Assembly (NCBI RefSeq): GCF_000341345.1
Contig: NC_020302.1
Location: 1,406,075-1,470,074, forward strand
Origin: Corynebacterium halotolerans YIM 70093 = DSM 44683
GTDB taxonomy: Bacteria; Actinomycetota; Actinomycetes; Mycobacteriales; Mycobacteriaceae
Direction of reading: 5' to 3'
Length of the DNA: 64,000 nucleotides
A program made the position numbers and the translations under genes. Shown in pieces: positions 42,764 through 51,502 of the stretch. The number at the start of each line of letters is the position of its first letter. Position 1 is the first letter of the stretch. The notes beneath the pieces are model-generated. The model saw only the letters and a list, made by a program, of their open reading frames with translations, was not told where the DNA came from and searched no databases.

Positions 42764-43528
42764 CTACAGGAGCGAGGAGAGGAACTCCTGGGTGCGCGGC
42801 TCCTGCGGATTGTCCAGCACATCCTTCGGGGCGCCGGCCTCCACGACCACGCCCCCGTCCATGAACACGACCGTGTCGGCGACCTCGCGGGCGAAGCCCA
42901 TCTCGTGGGTGACCACGAGCATGGTCATGCCGTCGTCGGCCAGCTCGCGCATGACGCGCAGCACCTCGCCGACGAGCTCAGGGTCCAGCGCCGAGGTCGG
43001 CTCGTCGAAGAGCATCAGCTTCGGATCCATGGCGACGGCGCGGGCGATGGCCACGCGCTGCTGCTGCCCGCCCGACAGCTGCACCGGGTAGGCGTCGGCC
43101 TTGTGCGCCAGACCCACCTGCTCGAGCAGCTCGAGGGCCCGCTTCTTCGCCTGCGCCACCGGCACGCCCTTGACGTGGACGGGCGCCTCGATGATGTTCT
43201 CCAGGGCGGTGCGGTGGGGGAAGAGATTGAACTGCTGGAAGACCATGCCGATGCCGGAGCGCTGACGGGCGGCCTCCTTCTCGGAGATCTCGTAGAGCAC
43301 GCCGTCGCGCTCGCGGTAGCCGATCAGTTCGCCGTCGACGTAGAGTCGGCCGGCGGTGATCTTCTCCAGGTGGTTCACGCAGCGCAGCATCGTCGACTTG
43401 CCGGAGCCCGAGGGGCCGATCAGGCAGGTGACGGTGCCCTGGGGCACCTGCAGGTCGATGCCCTTGAGCACCTGCAGCTGGCCGAAGGACTTGTGGACCT
43501 GCCGGGCGTCGATCATGAGGTCGGTCAT
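42764..43528 (-). CDS. Polar amino acid ABC transporter ATP-binding protein
   Basis: A 254-residue GlnQ/GluA-type ATPase: Walker [15 protein letters not shown]-loop [10 protein letters not shown], signature [14 protein letters not shown], Walker [14 protein letters not shown] and [22 protein letters not shown], the last typical of polar amino acid importers. ATG 43528 overlaps the permease stop (ATGA). It is the last gene of a three-gene operon: binding protein, permease, ATPase. The substrate cannot be fixed. Confidence 0.94.
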   Translation of the reverse strand: MTDLMIDARQVHKSFGQLQVLKGIDLQVPQGTVTCLIGPSGSGKSTMLRCVNHLEKITAGRLYVDGELIGYRERDGVLYEISEKEAARQRSGIGMVFQQFNLFPHRTALENIIEAPVHVKGVPVAQAKKRALELLEQVGLAHKADAYPVQLSGGQQQRVAIARAVAMDPKLMLFDEPTSALDPELVGEVLRVMRELADDGMTMLVVTHEMGFAREVADTVVFMDGGVVVEAGAPKDVLDNPQEPRTQEFLSSLL

Positions 43529-44442
43529 CAGTTGTCCTTTCGGTCCGTGACGATGGTGACGTTGCCGGGGATGGTGCCCTCGGCGTCGGAGAGGGCGGCG
43601 AGCTGGCGGCCGGTGAGTTCGCGCTTGGCGCCCTTCTCGAAGTGTTTCTCCAGGTAATGCTGGCCGACCATCAGCAGGGAGGTCACGGCCAGGTACCAGG
43701 TGGCGGCGACCAGCAGCATCGGCACCGGTTCGAACAGGGCGGCGGCGATGTCCATCGACCGGCCGTAGAGCTCCAGCGAGTAGGGCACGGCCACCACGAG
43801 CGAGGTCGTCTTGAGCATGGAGATCAGCTCGTTGCCGGTCGGCGGGATGATGATGCGCATGGCCTGGGGCATGACGGTGCGCCGCATGGTCATCCACCAG
43901 CCCATGCCGAGCGCCTTGGAGGCCTCCATCTGGCCCTCGGGCACAGACGAGATGCCGGAGCGGACGATCTCGGCCATGTAGGCGGCCTCGTTCAGTCCCA
44001 GACCGAGCATGGCGAGCAGGAACATGTTCGACAGCAGGCCCTGGAGGTCAAGCTCCGCGAAGCCGACGTTGATGGTCTGGTAGAGCGAGCCGAGCAGGCC
44101 CCAGAAGACCAGCTGCACGTAGACGGGCGTGCCACGGAAGACCCACAGATAGACCCAGGACACCGCCTGCAGCACCGGATTGGGGGACATGCGCATCACG
44201 GCCAGCAGCGCGCCGAGCACGACGCCGATGATCATGGACAGGACCGTCAGTGCGAGGGTGTGCAGGGCGGCCGTCGCGATGCGGGTGTCGAAGAGGTACT
44301 GACGGTAGGTGTCCCAGCCGTACGCCTCATTGGTCACCGCACCGATGATGAACCAGGCGAACAGTGCGAGCAGCACGGCGGCGAGCACCCAGCGCCCGGG
44401 GTGGCGCAGCGGCTTCGCCTGAATGGGGGCCGGTGAGGTCAT
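43528..44442 (-). CDS. Polar amino acid ABC transporter permease
   Basis: A 304-residue HisM/GlnP-type permease with an N-terminal extra helix ([19 protein letters not shown]) and about five further segments. Family landmarks are [46 protein letters not shown] and the EAA loop [20 protein letters not shown]. The C-terminal 35 residues are a hydrophilic tail. ATGA overlaps join it to both neighbours, so the three proteins are translated together. Confidence 0.93.
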   Translation of the reverse strand: MTSPAPIQAKPLRHPGRWVLAAVLLALFAWFIIGAVTNEAYGWDTYRQYLFDTRIATAALHTLALTVLSMIIGVVLGALLAVMRMSPNPVLQAVSWVYLWVFRGTPVYVQLVFWGLLGSLYQTINVGFAELDLQGLLSNMFLLAMLGLGLNEAAYMAEIVRSGISSVPEGQMEASKALGMGWWMTMRRTVMPQAMRIIIPPTGNELISMLKTTSLVVAVPYSLELYGRSMDIAAALFEPVPMLLVAATWYLAVTSLLMVGQHYLEKHFEKGAKRELTGRQLAALSDAEGTIPGNVTIVTDRKDN

Positions 44443-45335
44443 GAGGGCAGTCCTTCCAGGGGTTCTTCGTTGATCAGTGCCTGTTCCACCAGACCGTCCT
44501 CGACGCCCCACTGGGCGAGGATGCGCTGGTAATCGCCGGTGTCGATGAGGTGCTGCAGGGCGGCGGCCAGGGCCGGTCCCAGCTCGCTGTCCTTCGGCAC
44601 CGCCCAGCCGTAGGGCGCGGCGTCGAATATCCCACCGGTCTCCTCCATCTTCCCGTCGGAGCGGTTGATCGCCCAGGCGGTGACAGGGGAGTCGGCGGAG
44701 AACGCGTCGGCACGGCCCATCAGCACGGCCAGGGCGGCGTTGTCCGAGGTGTCGTAGGACAGGACGCTGATCCCCTCCTTGCCCTCGGCGAGGCACTCCT
44801 CTGACTTGGGGCGGACGTCGTCGGTCTCGGAGACCGTGGTGCGCTGCACCGCGACGGTCAGGCCACACGCGTTGTCCGGGTCGACGTCATCGCCCGGCTG
44901 CTGGGCCCACTGGATGCCCGCGTAGAGGAAGTTGACGAAGTCGAAGTTCTCGCGGCGTTCCGGGGTGTCGGTGAAGCCGGAGGCGCCGACGTCGAGGGTG
45001 CCGGATTGCACGGCCGGCAGGATCATCGCGAAATCCTGCTCGACGGGTTCGTAGTCCAGGCCCGCCACCGCGGCGGTGGCGCGCATCAGGTCCATCTCCA
45101 TGCCGATGATGTCGCCCTGCGAGTCCTTGAACTCGAAGGGGGCGAACGGCGGATTCGTGCCGGCGGAGAGGACTCCGTCGGCGGCCACGGACGCGGGTAC
45201 CATCTCGGCGATCTCGGGCACCTCGTCCGGGACGATGGGGGACCAGCCCTCGGGATTGCCTTCCTCGGAGTTCGTCACGCAGCCCGCCAGCATGGTCGCC
45301 GACGCGATCGCGGCGATTACTTTCAGTCGGGTCAT
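44439..45335 (-). CDS. Amino acid ABC transporter substrate-binding lipoprotein
   Basis: A 298-residue lipoprotein: MTRLKVIAAIASATMLAGC gives lipobox LAGC. The rest is a SBP_bac_3 domain with GTNPPFAPFEFKDSQGDIIG, DLMRATAAVAGLD, SGFTDTPERRENFDFVNFL and VAVQRTT. The residue set fits cationic or polar amino acid binders, but a ligand cannot be assigned. First gene of the operon; its stop overlaps the permease start. Confidence 0.93.
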   Translation of the reverse strand: MTRLKVIAAIASATMLAGCVTNSEEGNPEGWSPIVPDEVPEIAEMVPASVAADGVLSAGTNPPFAPFEFKDSQGDIIGMEMDLMRATAAVAGLDYEPVEQDFAMILPAVQSGTLDVGASGFTDTPERRENFDFVNFLYAGIQWAQQPGDDVDPDNACGLTVAVQRTTVSETDDVRPKSEECLAEGKEGISVLSYDTSDNAALAVLMGRADAFSADSPVTAWAINRSDGKMEETGGIFDAAPYGWAVPKDSELGPALAAALQHLIDTGDYQRILAQWGVEDGLVEQALINEEPLEGLPS

Positions 45336-45421
45336 GCCGGTGACGTTACAGGTATCACCACCGGCCCCGGAATTCGGGCGGGGATCATTTCCGCCCCGCT
45401 TTCCGGCTTCTGTCGCGGGTG

Positions 45422-46348
45422 TTACTCGGGCTGCGACTGCGTGATGACGGTCGCCCCGCCCCGGACGGTGGCCACCCGGTCGGCGACGATGAAGGCGGCG
45501 ACGATCACCGCGCCGAGCACGATCATCCCGACGACCGGCCACACATTGCCCGAGGGGGCGAGCAGGTCGGCGTCCCCGGTCTGCCACGGCCACAGGGCAC
45601 GCAATGAGCCGAGCATGAGTCCGGACATGACCGTCAGCGTCAGCGTGCGGTGGTTCTCCAGGATCCAGGTCAGACCCCGGACGAACAGAATGATGCCGAG
45701 CAGGGCACCCAGCATGAACACGATGATGACGTCCCACTCGCGGTTCGACAGCGACGCCATCACCGGCGAGTACAGACCCAGGGCCAACAGCAGGAAGGAC
45801 CCCGAGATGCCCGGCATGACCAGGGCGCACACGGCGACGGCCGCGGCGAAGAAGATGATCACCAGGGACGGATTCTCCTGCGGGGCCGAGGTGAAACCGG
45901 TGGCGAAGAAGGCCACGACGGCCGAGAGGAGGAAGACCGGGAGCGCGACCGGCAGTTTCCGCCGCAGATCCTCCGGATCCATCATGCCGACCGGCACGAG
46001 GATGGAAACGGCGACCATGCCGAGGAACAGGCCGCGCGACAGCTCGGGGTACCCCTCGACGAAGTTGACCAGCACCGTCGACATCGTGAACACGGCGGCG
46101 ACCATGCCGAGGCCGACGGCGACCAGGAACCACCAGTCCACCTTGGCGAACTGGCGCTTGATCAGCTGGTTGCCGGCGTTGAGCGCACGTTCGTAGATGC
46201 CGACGACCAGCGCCACGGTGCCACCTGAGATGCCCGGGACCAGCTCGGCCATACCGATCAGTGCGCCGCGGACGAAATTGAGGATGACCGCCAGCGGCGT
46301 ACGCGGCGTCGGTTTCGGATAGACGTGGGTTTCAGTTGGTGCAGACAT
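45422..46348 (-). CDS. DUF368 membrane protein
   Basis: A 308-residue integral membrane protein with around eight or nine segments. It carries the DUF368 motif GALIGMAELVPGISGGTVALVVGIYE near residue 30 and a second LVMPGISGSFLLLALG near 180. Relatives have been linked to polyprenyl-phosphate recycling (the PopT/UptA discussion involves DUF368 and DedA proteins), so a role in envelope lipid carrier recycling is possible. Alone on its strand between the amino acid operon and two small exported proteins. Confidence 0.9.
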   Translation of the reverse strand: MSAPTETHVYPKPTPRTPLAVILNFVRGALIGMAELVPGISGGTVALVVGIYERALNAGNQLIKRQFAKVDWWFLVAVGLGMVAAVFTMSTVLVNFVEGYPELSRGLFLGMVAVSILVPVGMMDPEDLRRKLPVALPVFLLSAVVAFFATGFTSAPQENPSLVIIFFAAAVAVCALVMPGISGSFLLLALGLYSPVMASLSNREWDVIIVFMLGALLGIILFVRGLTWILENHRTLTLTVMSGLMLGSLRALWPWQTGDADLLAPSGNVWPVVGMIVLGAVIVAAFIVADRVATVRGGATVITQSQPE

Positions 46349-46435
46349 CTGGAATGCGGTGCTTCTTTCGTGCAGGGGTGTGGTACGGGAAGATACAGAC
46401 AGGCGGCGGATAGAGATGCTTATCGACGCCCGCGC

Positions 46436-46720
46436 CTACCGCGCGACGGACGTGACGACGTTCGCGAGGGCACCGAAGATGCCGAGCGCGACGAAGCCGA
46501 TCAGCCAGTCCCGGAACATCATCGAGCTGCCCTCGCGCTGATCGTCCCCGGTGGCGCCGGTGGAGGAGAGCAGCTCCGCGCCGGAGGAACCGAGCCTGAG
46601 ATCGGCCGGCAGCTCCTCGATGCTCTGTGAGAACGAGGAACCCGACTCCGCCTGGGCGGCCGGAACCGCACCGAAAACGAGGGCGGCGGAGGTGGCGAGA
46701 GCGATGATGGCACGGCGCAT
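46436..46720 (-). CDS. Small exported protein with C-terminal membrane helix, copy 1
   Basis: A 94-residue protein: signal peptide MRRAIIALATSAALVFGAVPAAQA, a short polar region (about 25-68) and a C-terminal hydrophobic segment WLIGFVALGIFGALANVVTS. No family is recognised. Its upstream neighbour has the same size class and layout, including the MRR start, AHA/AQA cleavage site and D/W-containing helix, so they may be related. The ATG at 46720 has AAGGAGAA upstream. Confidence 0.7.
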   Translation of the reverse strand: MRRAIIALATSAALVFGAVPAAQAESGSSFSQSIEELPADLRLGSSGAELLSSTGATGDDQREGSSMMFRDWLIGFVALGIFGALANVVTSVAR

Positions 46721-46752
46721 GGGGAAGGTGTTCTCCTTGGGAAGGGCTGACT

Positions 46753-47091
46753 TTATGCCCGCATCACTCTAATGGAGGACCCCGGGCACGGCCCCACCAA
46801 CTCAGAGAAGGTGGCCACCAGTCCGCCGACCACCGAGATCAGCGCGGCACCGATGGCCCAGTCCGCCAGCAGAGTCAGTCCGGTGTTCAGCTCCGGGCTC
46901 CCGCTGCTGCCCACGGCGTCGCGCACCCCGTCCAGGTAGGTCCGCGGATCGGGGAGTTCGATCTCCGGCAGACCCGAACCCGCGTCCTCGACGACGGACC
47001 GCACCTCCGGCGGCAGCTGCGCGTGGGCGGTGACCGGCGCAGCCAGGAAGATGGCGGCGGCCGAGGCTGCGGTGATGATCATGCGACGCAT
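46753..47091 (-). CDS. Small exported protein with C-terminal membrane helix, copy 2
   Basis: A 112-residue protein: signal peptide MRRMIITAASAAAIFLAAPVTAHA, proline-rich acidic region (LPPEVRSVVEDAGSGLPEIE) and hydrophobic segment LLADWAIGAALISVVGGLVATF near 80-100. No family recognised. It lies 32 bases upstream of copy 1 on the same strand, so the two are likely one transcript. Small helical envelope proteins, including porins, exist in corynebacteria, but no similarity to a known porin is evident. Confidence 0.68.
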   Translation of the reverse strand: MRRMIITAASAAAIFLAAPVTAHAQLPPEVRSVVEDAGSGLPEIELPDPRTYLDGVRDAVGSSGSPELNTGLTLLADWAIGAALISVVGGLVATFSELVGPCPGSSIRVMRA

Positions 47092-47171
47092 GAGGGCATG
47101 CTCCTGGGTCGATGGCGGTGTCGAGGGGCAGTGTAATCATCGTCGGCCGGGGAGGTCGGGAGAGCAGCAGA

Positions 47172-47209
47172 AAAAGCCCCCTGTCAGGACGCCTTGCCTG
47201 TCAGGGGGA
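47172..47209 (-). terminator. Terminator after tRNA-Leu
   Basis: On the minus strand CCCCCTGACAGG pairs with CCTGACAGGGGG (one mismatch), followed by CTTTTT. It ends about 10 bases after the tRNA. Confidence 0.75.
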
Positions 47210-47218
47210 ATTATCCGG

Positions 47219-47292
47219 TGCCCCAGGTGGGACTCGAACCCACACTGTGCGGGTTTTGAATCCGCTGCCTCTGCCAATTGGGCTACTAGGGC
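47219..47292 (-). tRNA. tRNA-Leu (anticodon CAA), short variable arm
   Basis: A 74-base cloverleaf: acceptor GCCCTAG with CTGGGGC (one G-T pair), D-stem GCC/GGC, anticodon stem GCGGA/CCCGC with loop TTCAAAA, T-arm GTGGG-TTCGAGT-CCCAC, discriminator A. The anticodon is CAA (Leu), yet the variable region is only 5 bases, whereas bacterial tRNA-Leu normally has a long arm. The last anticodon-stem pair is A-C. CCA is not encoded. Confidence 0.85.
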
Positions 47293-47366
47293 GTGCTGCA
47301 GTGTGCACTTGATGTGCACTGCGAGATCTTAGCGCAGGACCACGCCGGGTAGGGAATCGCCACCGC

Positions 47367-47372
47367 TAGACT
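47367..47372 (+). promoter_or_regulatory. -10 hexamer TAGACT before polA
   Basis: TAGACT ends 7 bases before GTG 47380; no ribosome site is present, so polA is probably leaderless. Confidence 0.5.
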
Positions 47373-47379
47373 CGGGCAC

Positions 47380-50034
47380 GTGACTGAGACGACTGAGAAC
47401 AACCGCCTTCTGCTCATCGACGGGCACTCGATGGCCTTCCGCGCCTTCTACGCCCTGCCGGCCGAGAACTTCTCGACGACCGGTGGACAGCACACCAACG
47501 CCGTCTACGGGTTTCTCTTGATGCTGGCCGGTCTCCTGGGTGAGGAGAAGCCGGGGCACGTGGCGGTCGCCTTCGACGTCGGACGCAAGACCTTCCGCAC
47601 CGAGATGTTCCCCGAGTACAAGGCCCAGCGCGAGGCCGCGCCGGAGGCGTTCAAGGGCCAGGTCGGCATCCTCCAGGAGACCCTGGAGATGCTCGGCATC
47701 ACCACGCTGAGCAAGGAAAACTACGAGGCCGACGACATCCTGGCGACCCTGACTACCGCGGCCCGCCCGCTCGGCTACGAGACGCTGATCGTCACCGGCG
47801 ACCGCGACTACCTGCAGCTGGTCGACGACACGACCACCGTGCTCTACCCGGTGCGCGGGGTGTCCACCCTCCACCGCTTCACTCCGGCGGCCGTCGAGGA
47901 GAAGTACGGGCTGACCCCGATCCAGTACCCCGACTTCGCGGCCCTGCGCGGAGACCCCTCCGACAACCTGCCGAATATCCCGGGCGTGGGGGAGAAGACC
48001 GCCACCAAGTGGATCGCGCAGTACGGCTCCCTGGACAATCTGCTCGAGCACGCCGATGAGATCAAGGGCAAGGCCGGCGACAGCTTCCGCGAGCGCCTCG
48101 AACAGGTGAAACTCAACCGGAAGCTGACCCAGATGATCACCGACATGGAACTGCCCGTCGGCCCCGACCAGCTGGCGCTGCGGCCCGCGGACGTGGCCGA
48201 GGTGGCGGAGCGCTTCGACGACCTCGAGTTCGGCGCCAACCTGCGCGAGCGCATCCTCGCGGTCGTGCCCACCGAGGGGGAGATGACCGAGACGACGGTC
48301 GAACTCAGTGACGTCGTCGTCGACGAAACCACGCTCGCCGAATGGCTCCCGGAGCGCCAGGGACAAGGCCTGGCCCTTTACGTGGTGGGTAATGGGGCAC
48401 CGAACGCGGGCGACGCCCAGGCGCTCGCGATCGTCGATACGCAGCGCCACGCGGTGGCCGCCGAGCTCGCCGACCTCAGTCCGGAGGACGAGAAGGCACT
48501 CGAGCGGTGGTTGGCAAGCGACGACCCGAAGTACCTGCACGGTTCAAAGGCCGTCTTCCACATGTTCGCCGGGCGCGGCATGGAGGTGTGCGGGGTCGCC
48601 CACGACACCGCCATCGCTGCATACCTGCTGCGCCCCGGCCAGCGCACCTACGACCTCAAGGACGTCTACCAGCGCCACCTGCAGCGCCAGCTCACCGAAC
48701 CGGACGGGCAGCTGTCGCTGATGGGGGACACCTCGCTGGTCGAATCCGCCGCCGCGGTCCTCGAGCTGGCCGAGTCGCTGACCGTCCAACTGCAGGAGAT
48801 CGACGCCTTCGAGCTCTACCACGACCTGGAGATCCCGCTGGCCGGCATCCTCGCCCGCATGGAGGCCACCGGCATCGCCGTCGACGTCGCCACCCTCGAG
48901 GAACAGCTGGAGAACTTCATCGACCAGGTCGCCCGGGAGGAGGAGGCCGCCCGCGAGCTGGCCGAGGACCCGAAGCTCAACCTGTCGAGCCCGAAGCAGC
49001 TGCAGGTCGTGCTCTTCGAGACCTTCGGCATGCCGAAGACGAAGAAGACCAAGACCGGCTACTCGACGGCCGCGAAGGAGATCGAGCAGCTCGCCGTCAA
49101 ACACCCGCACCCCTTCCTCGACCACCTGCTGGCCCACCGCGAGTACCAGAAGATGAAGTCCACGCTCGAGGGGCTGATCAAGACCGTCCAGCCGGACGGC
49201 CGCATCCACACCACCTTCCACCAGACCGTCGCCTCCACCGGCCGACTCAGCTCCACCGAGCCCAACCTGCAGAACATCCCGGTACGCACCGAGGCGGGCC
49301 GCAAGATCCGCTCCGCCTTCATCGTCGGCGAGGGCTACGAGACCCTGCTGACGGCCGACTACTCGCAGATCGAGATGCGCGTGATGGCGCACCTGTCCGA
49401 GGACCCCGGCCTGATCGAGGCATACCGCGAGGGAGAGGACCTCCACAACTACGTCGGCTCCAAGGTCTTCGACGTCGGCATCGACGAGGTCACCCCCGAA
49501 CTGCGCCGCCGCGTCAAGGCCATGTCCTACGGACTGGTCTACGGCCTGTCCGCCTTCGGCCTGTCCCAGCAGCTGAACATCCCCGCCGGCGAGGCCAAGG
49601 CGACCATGGACAACTACTTCGAGCGCTTCGGCGGGGTCAAGCGCTACCTGTCCGAGGTGGTGGAAAAGGCGCGCAAGGACGGCTACACCGCCACGCTGTT
49701 CGGACGCCGCCGCTACCTGCCGGAACTGAACTCCGACAACCGGGTCGCACGCGAGAACGCCGAACGTGCCGCGCTCAACGCCCCCATCCAGGGCACCGCC
49801 GCCGACATCATCAAGGTGGCGATGATCCGGGTGGACCGCGAGCTGAAGAAGGCGAAAGTCAAGTCCAGGGTCTTGCTTCAGGTGCACGATGAGCTCGTCG
49901 TCGAGATCGCGCCGGGAGAGCTGGAGCAGGTGCGCGAGATCGTCGAGCGCGAGATGGACGGGGCGATCACGCTGCTGGTGCCACTGGAGGTCTCCGCGGG
50001 TTCGGGCCCGAACTGGGACGTGGCGGCGCACTGA
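47380..50034 (+). CDS. polA: DNA polymerase I
   Basis: Repair and Okazaki-fragment polymerase of 884 residues. The 5'-3' exonuclease (about 8-300) is complete: LLIDGHSMAFRAFYAL, VAFDVGRKTFRTEMF, YEADDILATL, VTGDRDYLQLV, IPGVGEKTATKW. The central exonuclease-like domain (about 310-490) lacks the usual DxE and other acidic residues, so proofreading is probably absent, as in other actinobacterial PolA. Polymerase motifs: A TADYSQIEMRVMAHLSED, B RRRVKAMSYGLVYGLSAFGL, C LLQVHDELVVEI. Start GTG 47380. Confidence 0.97.
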   Translation: MTETTENNRLLLIDGHSMAFRAFYALPAENFSTTGGQHTNAVYGFLLMLAGLLGEEKPGHVAVAFDVGRKTFRTEMFPEYKAQREAAPEAFKGQVGILQETLEMLGITTLSKENYEADDILATLTTAARPLGYETLIVTGDRDYLQLVDDTTTVLYPVRGVSTLHRFTPAAVEEKYGLTPIQYPDFAALRGDPSDNLPNIPGVGEKTATKWIAQYGSLDNLLEHADEIKGKAGDSFRERLEQVKLNRKLTQMITDMELPVGPDQLALRPADVAEVAERFDDLEFGANLRERILAVVPTEGEMTETTVELSDVVVDETTLAEWLPERQGQGLALYVVGNGAPNAGDAQALAIVDTQRHAVAAELADLSPEDEKALERWLASDDPKYLHGSKAVFHMFAGRGMEVCGVAHDTAIAAYLLRPGQRTYDLKDVYQRHLQRQLTEPDGQLSLMGDTSLVESAAAVLELAESLTVQLQEIDAFELYHDLEIPLAGILARMEATGIAVDVATLEEQLENFIDQVAREEEAARELAEDPKLNLSSPKQLQVVLFETFGMPKTKKTKTGYSTAAKEIEQLAVKHPHPFLDHLLAHREYQKMKSTLEGLIKTVQPDGRIHTTFHQTVASTGRLSSTEPNLQNIPVRTEAGRKIRSAFIVGEGYETLLTADYSQIEMRVMAHLSEDPGLIEAYREGEDLHNYVGSKVFDVGIDEVTPELRRRVKAMSYGLVYGLSAFGLSQQLNIPAGEAKATMDNYFERFGGVKRYLSEVVEKARKDGYTATLFGRRRYLPELNSDNRVARENAERAALNAPIQGTAADIIKVAMIRVDRELKKAKVKSRVLLQVHDELVVEIAPGELEQVREIVEREMDGAITLLVPLEVSAGSGPNWDVAAH

Positions 50035-50529
50035 TCAGCGCGGCTCGCTCGGGTGCCGGTCCGGGTCGGTCTCAAAGGCCTCGAACGCCGGGTCCGCCAG
50101 CACAGCGTCGATGAGCACATGCGGCCCGGCGACGATCGTGGAGTCCCAGTCGATCTCGGTGGCGATCACCCACGAGTGGTCCGCGGGCCAGATCATCTGT
50201 GGCGTCGGGCCCGGCCACCGGCCCTCCCGCCAGCCGCTGCCAGCGGCGTGGCCCCAGTCCGGGTCCGCGAGTTCTGTCAGGTTTGACTCCGCCAACAGGA
50301 AATCCCGCTCGGGCCAGTGGAGGCGGAGGCCGCTGTCGTAGACCTCCCGGAACTCCGGTGACAGGCGGGCAAGGGCGTCGCGCCTTCCCGCTCCGCCGTC
50401 ATCGCCGCTGGGATCGGAGGTGAGGTAGACGATCCCGCCGTGGAACTGGGCGAAACCCTCCCAGAAGGCGAGCACCAGCTGCTCCGGAGTCGTGGTGGCA
50501 CCGCGGAGATGGACGGTGAGCCGGGACAT
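50035..50529 (-). CDS. Hypothetical protein of unknown family
   Basis: A 164-residue, probably cytoplasmic protein. No signal peptide or membrane segment. It contains WPADHSWVIATEIDWDSTIV and a closing VLIDAVLADPAFEAFETD, a pattern I associate with uncharacterised actinobacterial proteins of similar size, without a known role. The second codon (ATG 50529) is preferred to TTG 50532. It converges with polA, 1 base apart at the stops. Confidence 0.65.
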   Translation of the reverse strand: MSRLTVHLRGATTTPEQLVLAFWEGFAQFHGGIVYLTSDPSGDDGGAGRRDALARLSPEFREVYDSGLRLHWPERDFLLAESNLTELADPDWGHAAGSGWREGRWPGPTPQMIWPADHSWVIATEIDWDSTIVAGPHVLIDAVLADPAFEAFETDPDRHPSEPR

Positions 50530-50570
50530 CAACCGCGGATCGAACCATCCCTCGTCCGACTGTCCGAACC

Positions 50571-50807
50571 CAGCTACGCCTGGCCAGGGACCTGGCCGTC
50601 GATCACCGTCTGCCCTGGCACAAACCCCTGCCGACGAGGATGCTCACCCCGGCACGGGTGCGGGCCGGCTATCGCCGCATCTGCCGGATGCTGGCCCATC
50701 CCGCCGGTGCGCCGAAACCCACCCGCCCCGGCCCCGGACGCCCACGAGGACGCACAAACCGCGAAAAAGCACCCATCCCACCCGTCGGGAAGGACCCCAA
50801 AGGTTAA
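50571..50807 (+). pseudogene. Transposase C-terminal remnant (NF041680-like family)
   Basis: An open frame without a start codon reads QLRLARDLAVDHRLPWHKPL, then RMLTPARVRAGYRRICRML, then APKPTRPGPGRPRGRTNRE and ends KAPIPPVGKDPKG. This is the characteristic basic C-terminus (LTPARVRRGFR, KPSRPGPGRPxG, VGK) of an actinobacterial IS transposase family. Everything upstream is lost at or near the start of the convergent hypothetical gene. It marks a decayed insertion between polA and the lipoprotein gene. No terminal repeats were recognised. Confidence 0.7.
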
Positions 50808-50846
50808 ACGACAAGCTGAGGGTGGGCGAGGAAGGGCGGGGGCTCG

Positions 50847-51386
50847 TCAGTAGAAGTGGACGGCCGCACCCTCGCCGCCGCTGCAGGTGACCAGCCGCTC
50901 GCCACGGGGGACGCACGTCAGCACGTAGTCCTGGCCGGTGACCGGGCTGTTGACCGTCACCTGCTCCCGGAGGTGATTCCGGATATTGTCCTCGGTGGCG
51001 TTCAGCCCCTCGACGAGCGCCTGGTGCGCCTCGGAGACGAACTCGCAGCTGGTGTTGGCGTTGCCCGCCCAGATGTTGGTGCCCCAGCCGTCACCGTGGA
51101 TACACACGGTGGCCGACTCCCCGGCGATGGTGACTTCCGAACCGACCGGGCCGTATGGCAGGTCATCGGCGGGCACATCGTCGGTCGGGGCCGCGGATGC
51201 GTCCTCGGTGACCGTGGCCTCTGCCGCCGGGGCCGCCGGATCCCCGTTCGTTGCCGCGGTCTCCGTGGCGGTGACGGTCTCAGGGGCGACCGCACCGTCA
51301 TCCCCTCCGGTGCAGCCGGCCAGGGTGAGAGTTCCAGCGGCGGCCAGCGTGGTCAGCAGTCGCGGTGTGGTGGTTCTCAACTTCAT
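50847..51386 (-). CDS. Putative lipoprotein
   Basis: A 179-residue exported protein with lipobox LAGC (TTLAAAGTLTLAGC), a Thr/Ala/Glu-rich linker (about 25-75), and a small C-terminal domain with two or more cysteines (TVCIHGDGWGTNIWAGN, SCEFVSEAH, YVLTCVPRGERLVTCSGG) that may form disulfides. I do not recognise the family; it resembles secreted corynebacterial and mycobacterial lipoproteins with a cysteine-stabilised head. ATG 51386 follows AAGGAGGGCG. Confidence 0.75.
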   Translation of the reverse strand: MKLRTTTPRLLTTLAAAGTLTLAGCTGGDDGAVAPETVTATETAATNGDPAAPAAEATVTEDASAAPTDDVPADDLPYGPVGSEVTIAGESATVCIHGDGWGTNIWAGNANTSCEFVSEAHQALVEGLNATEDNIRNHLREQVTVNSPVTGQDYVLTCVPRGERLVTCSGGEGAAVHFY

Positions 51387-51502
51387 CGCCCTCCTTGCAG
51401 GGGGTGGATGTCGGTGCTCCTGCCCGAGACTAGCGCACTGGCCGCGGAAAGTTTGCCTGCGTTACCGGACCGTGAGGGAGGCGAAACCCCGGTGATTTCT
51501 GC

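Noticed and set aside
50440..50853. 137-codon plus-strand frame as a protein gene
   Set aside because: The reading frame is Pro/Arg/Ser-rich and out of frame with the recognisable transposase tail that occupies the same bases.
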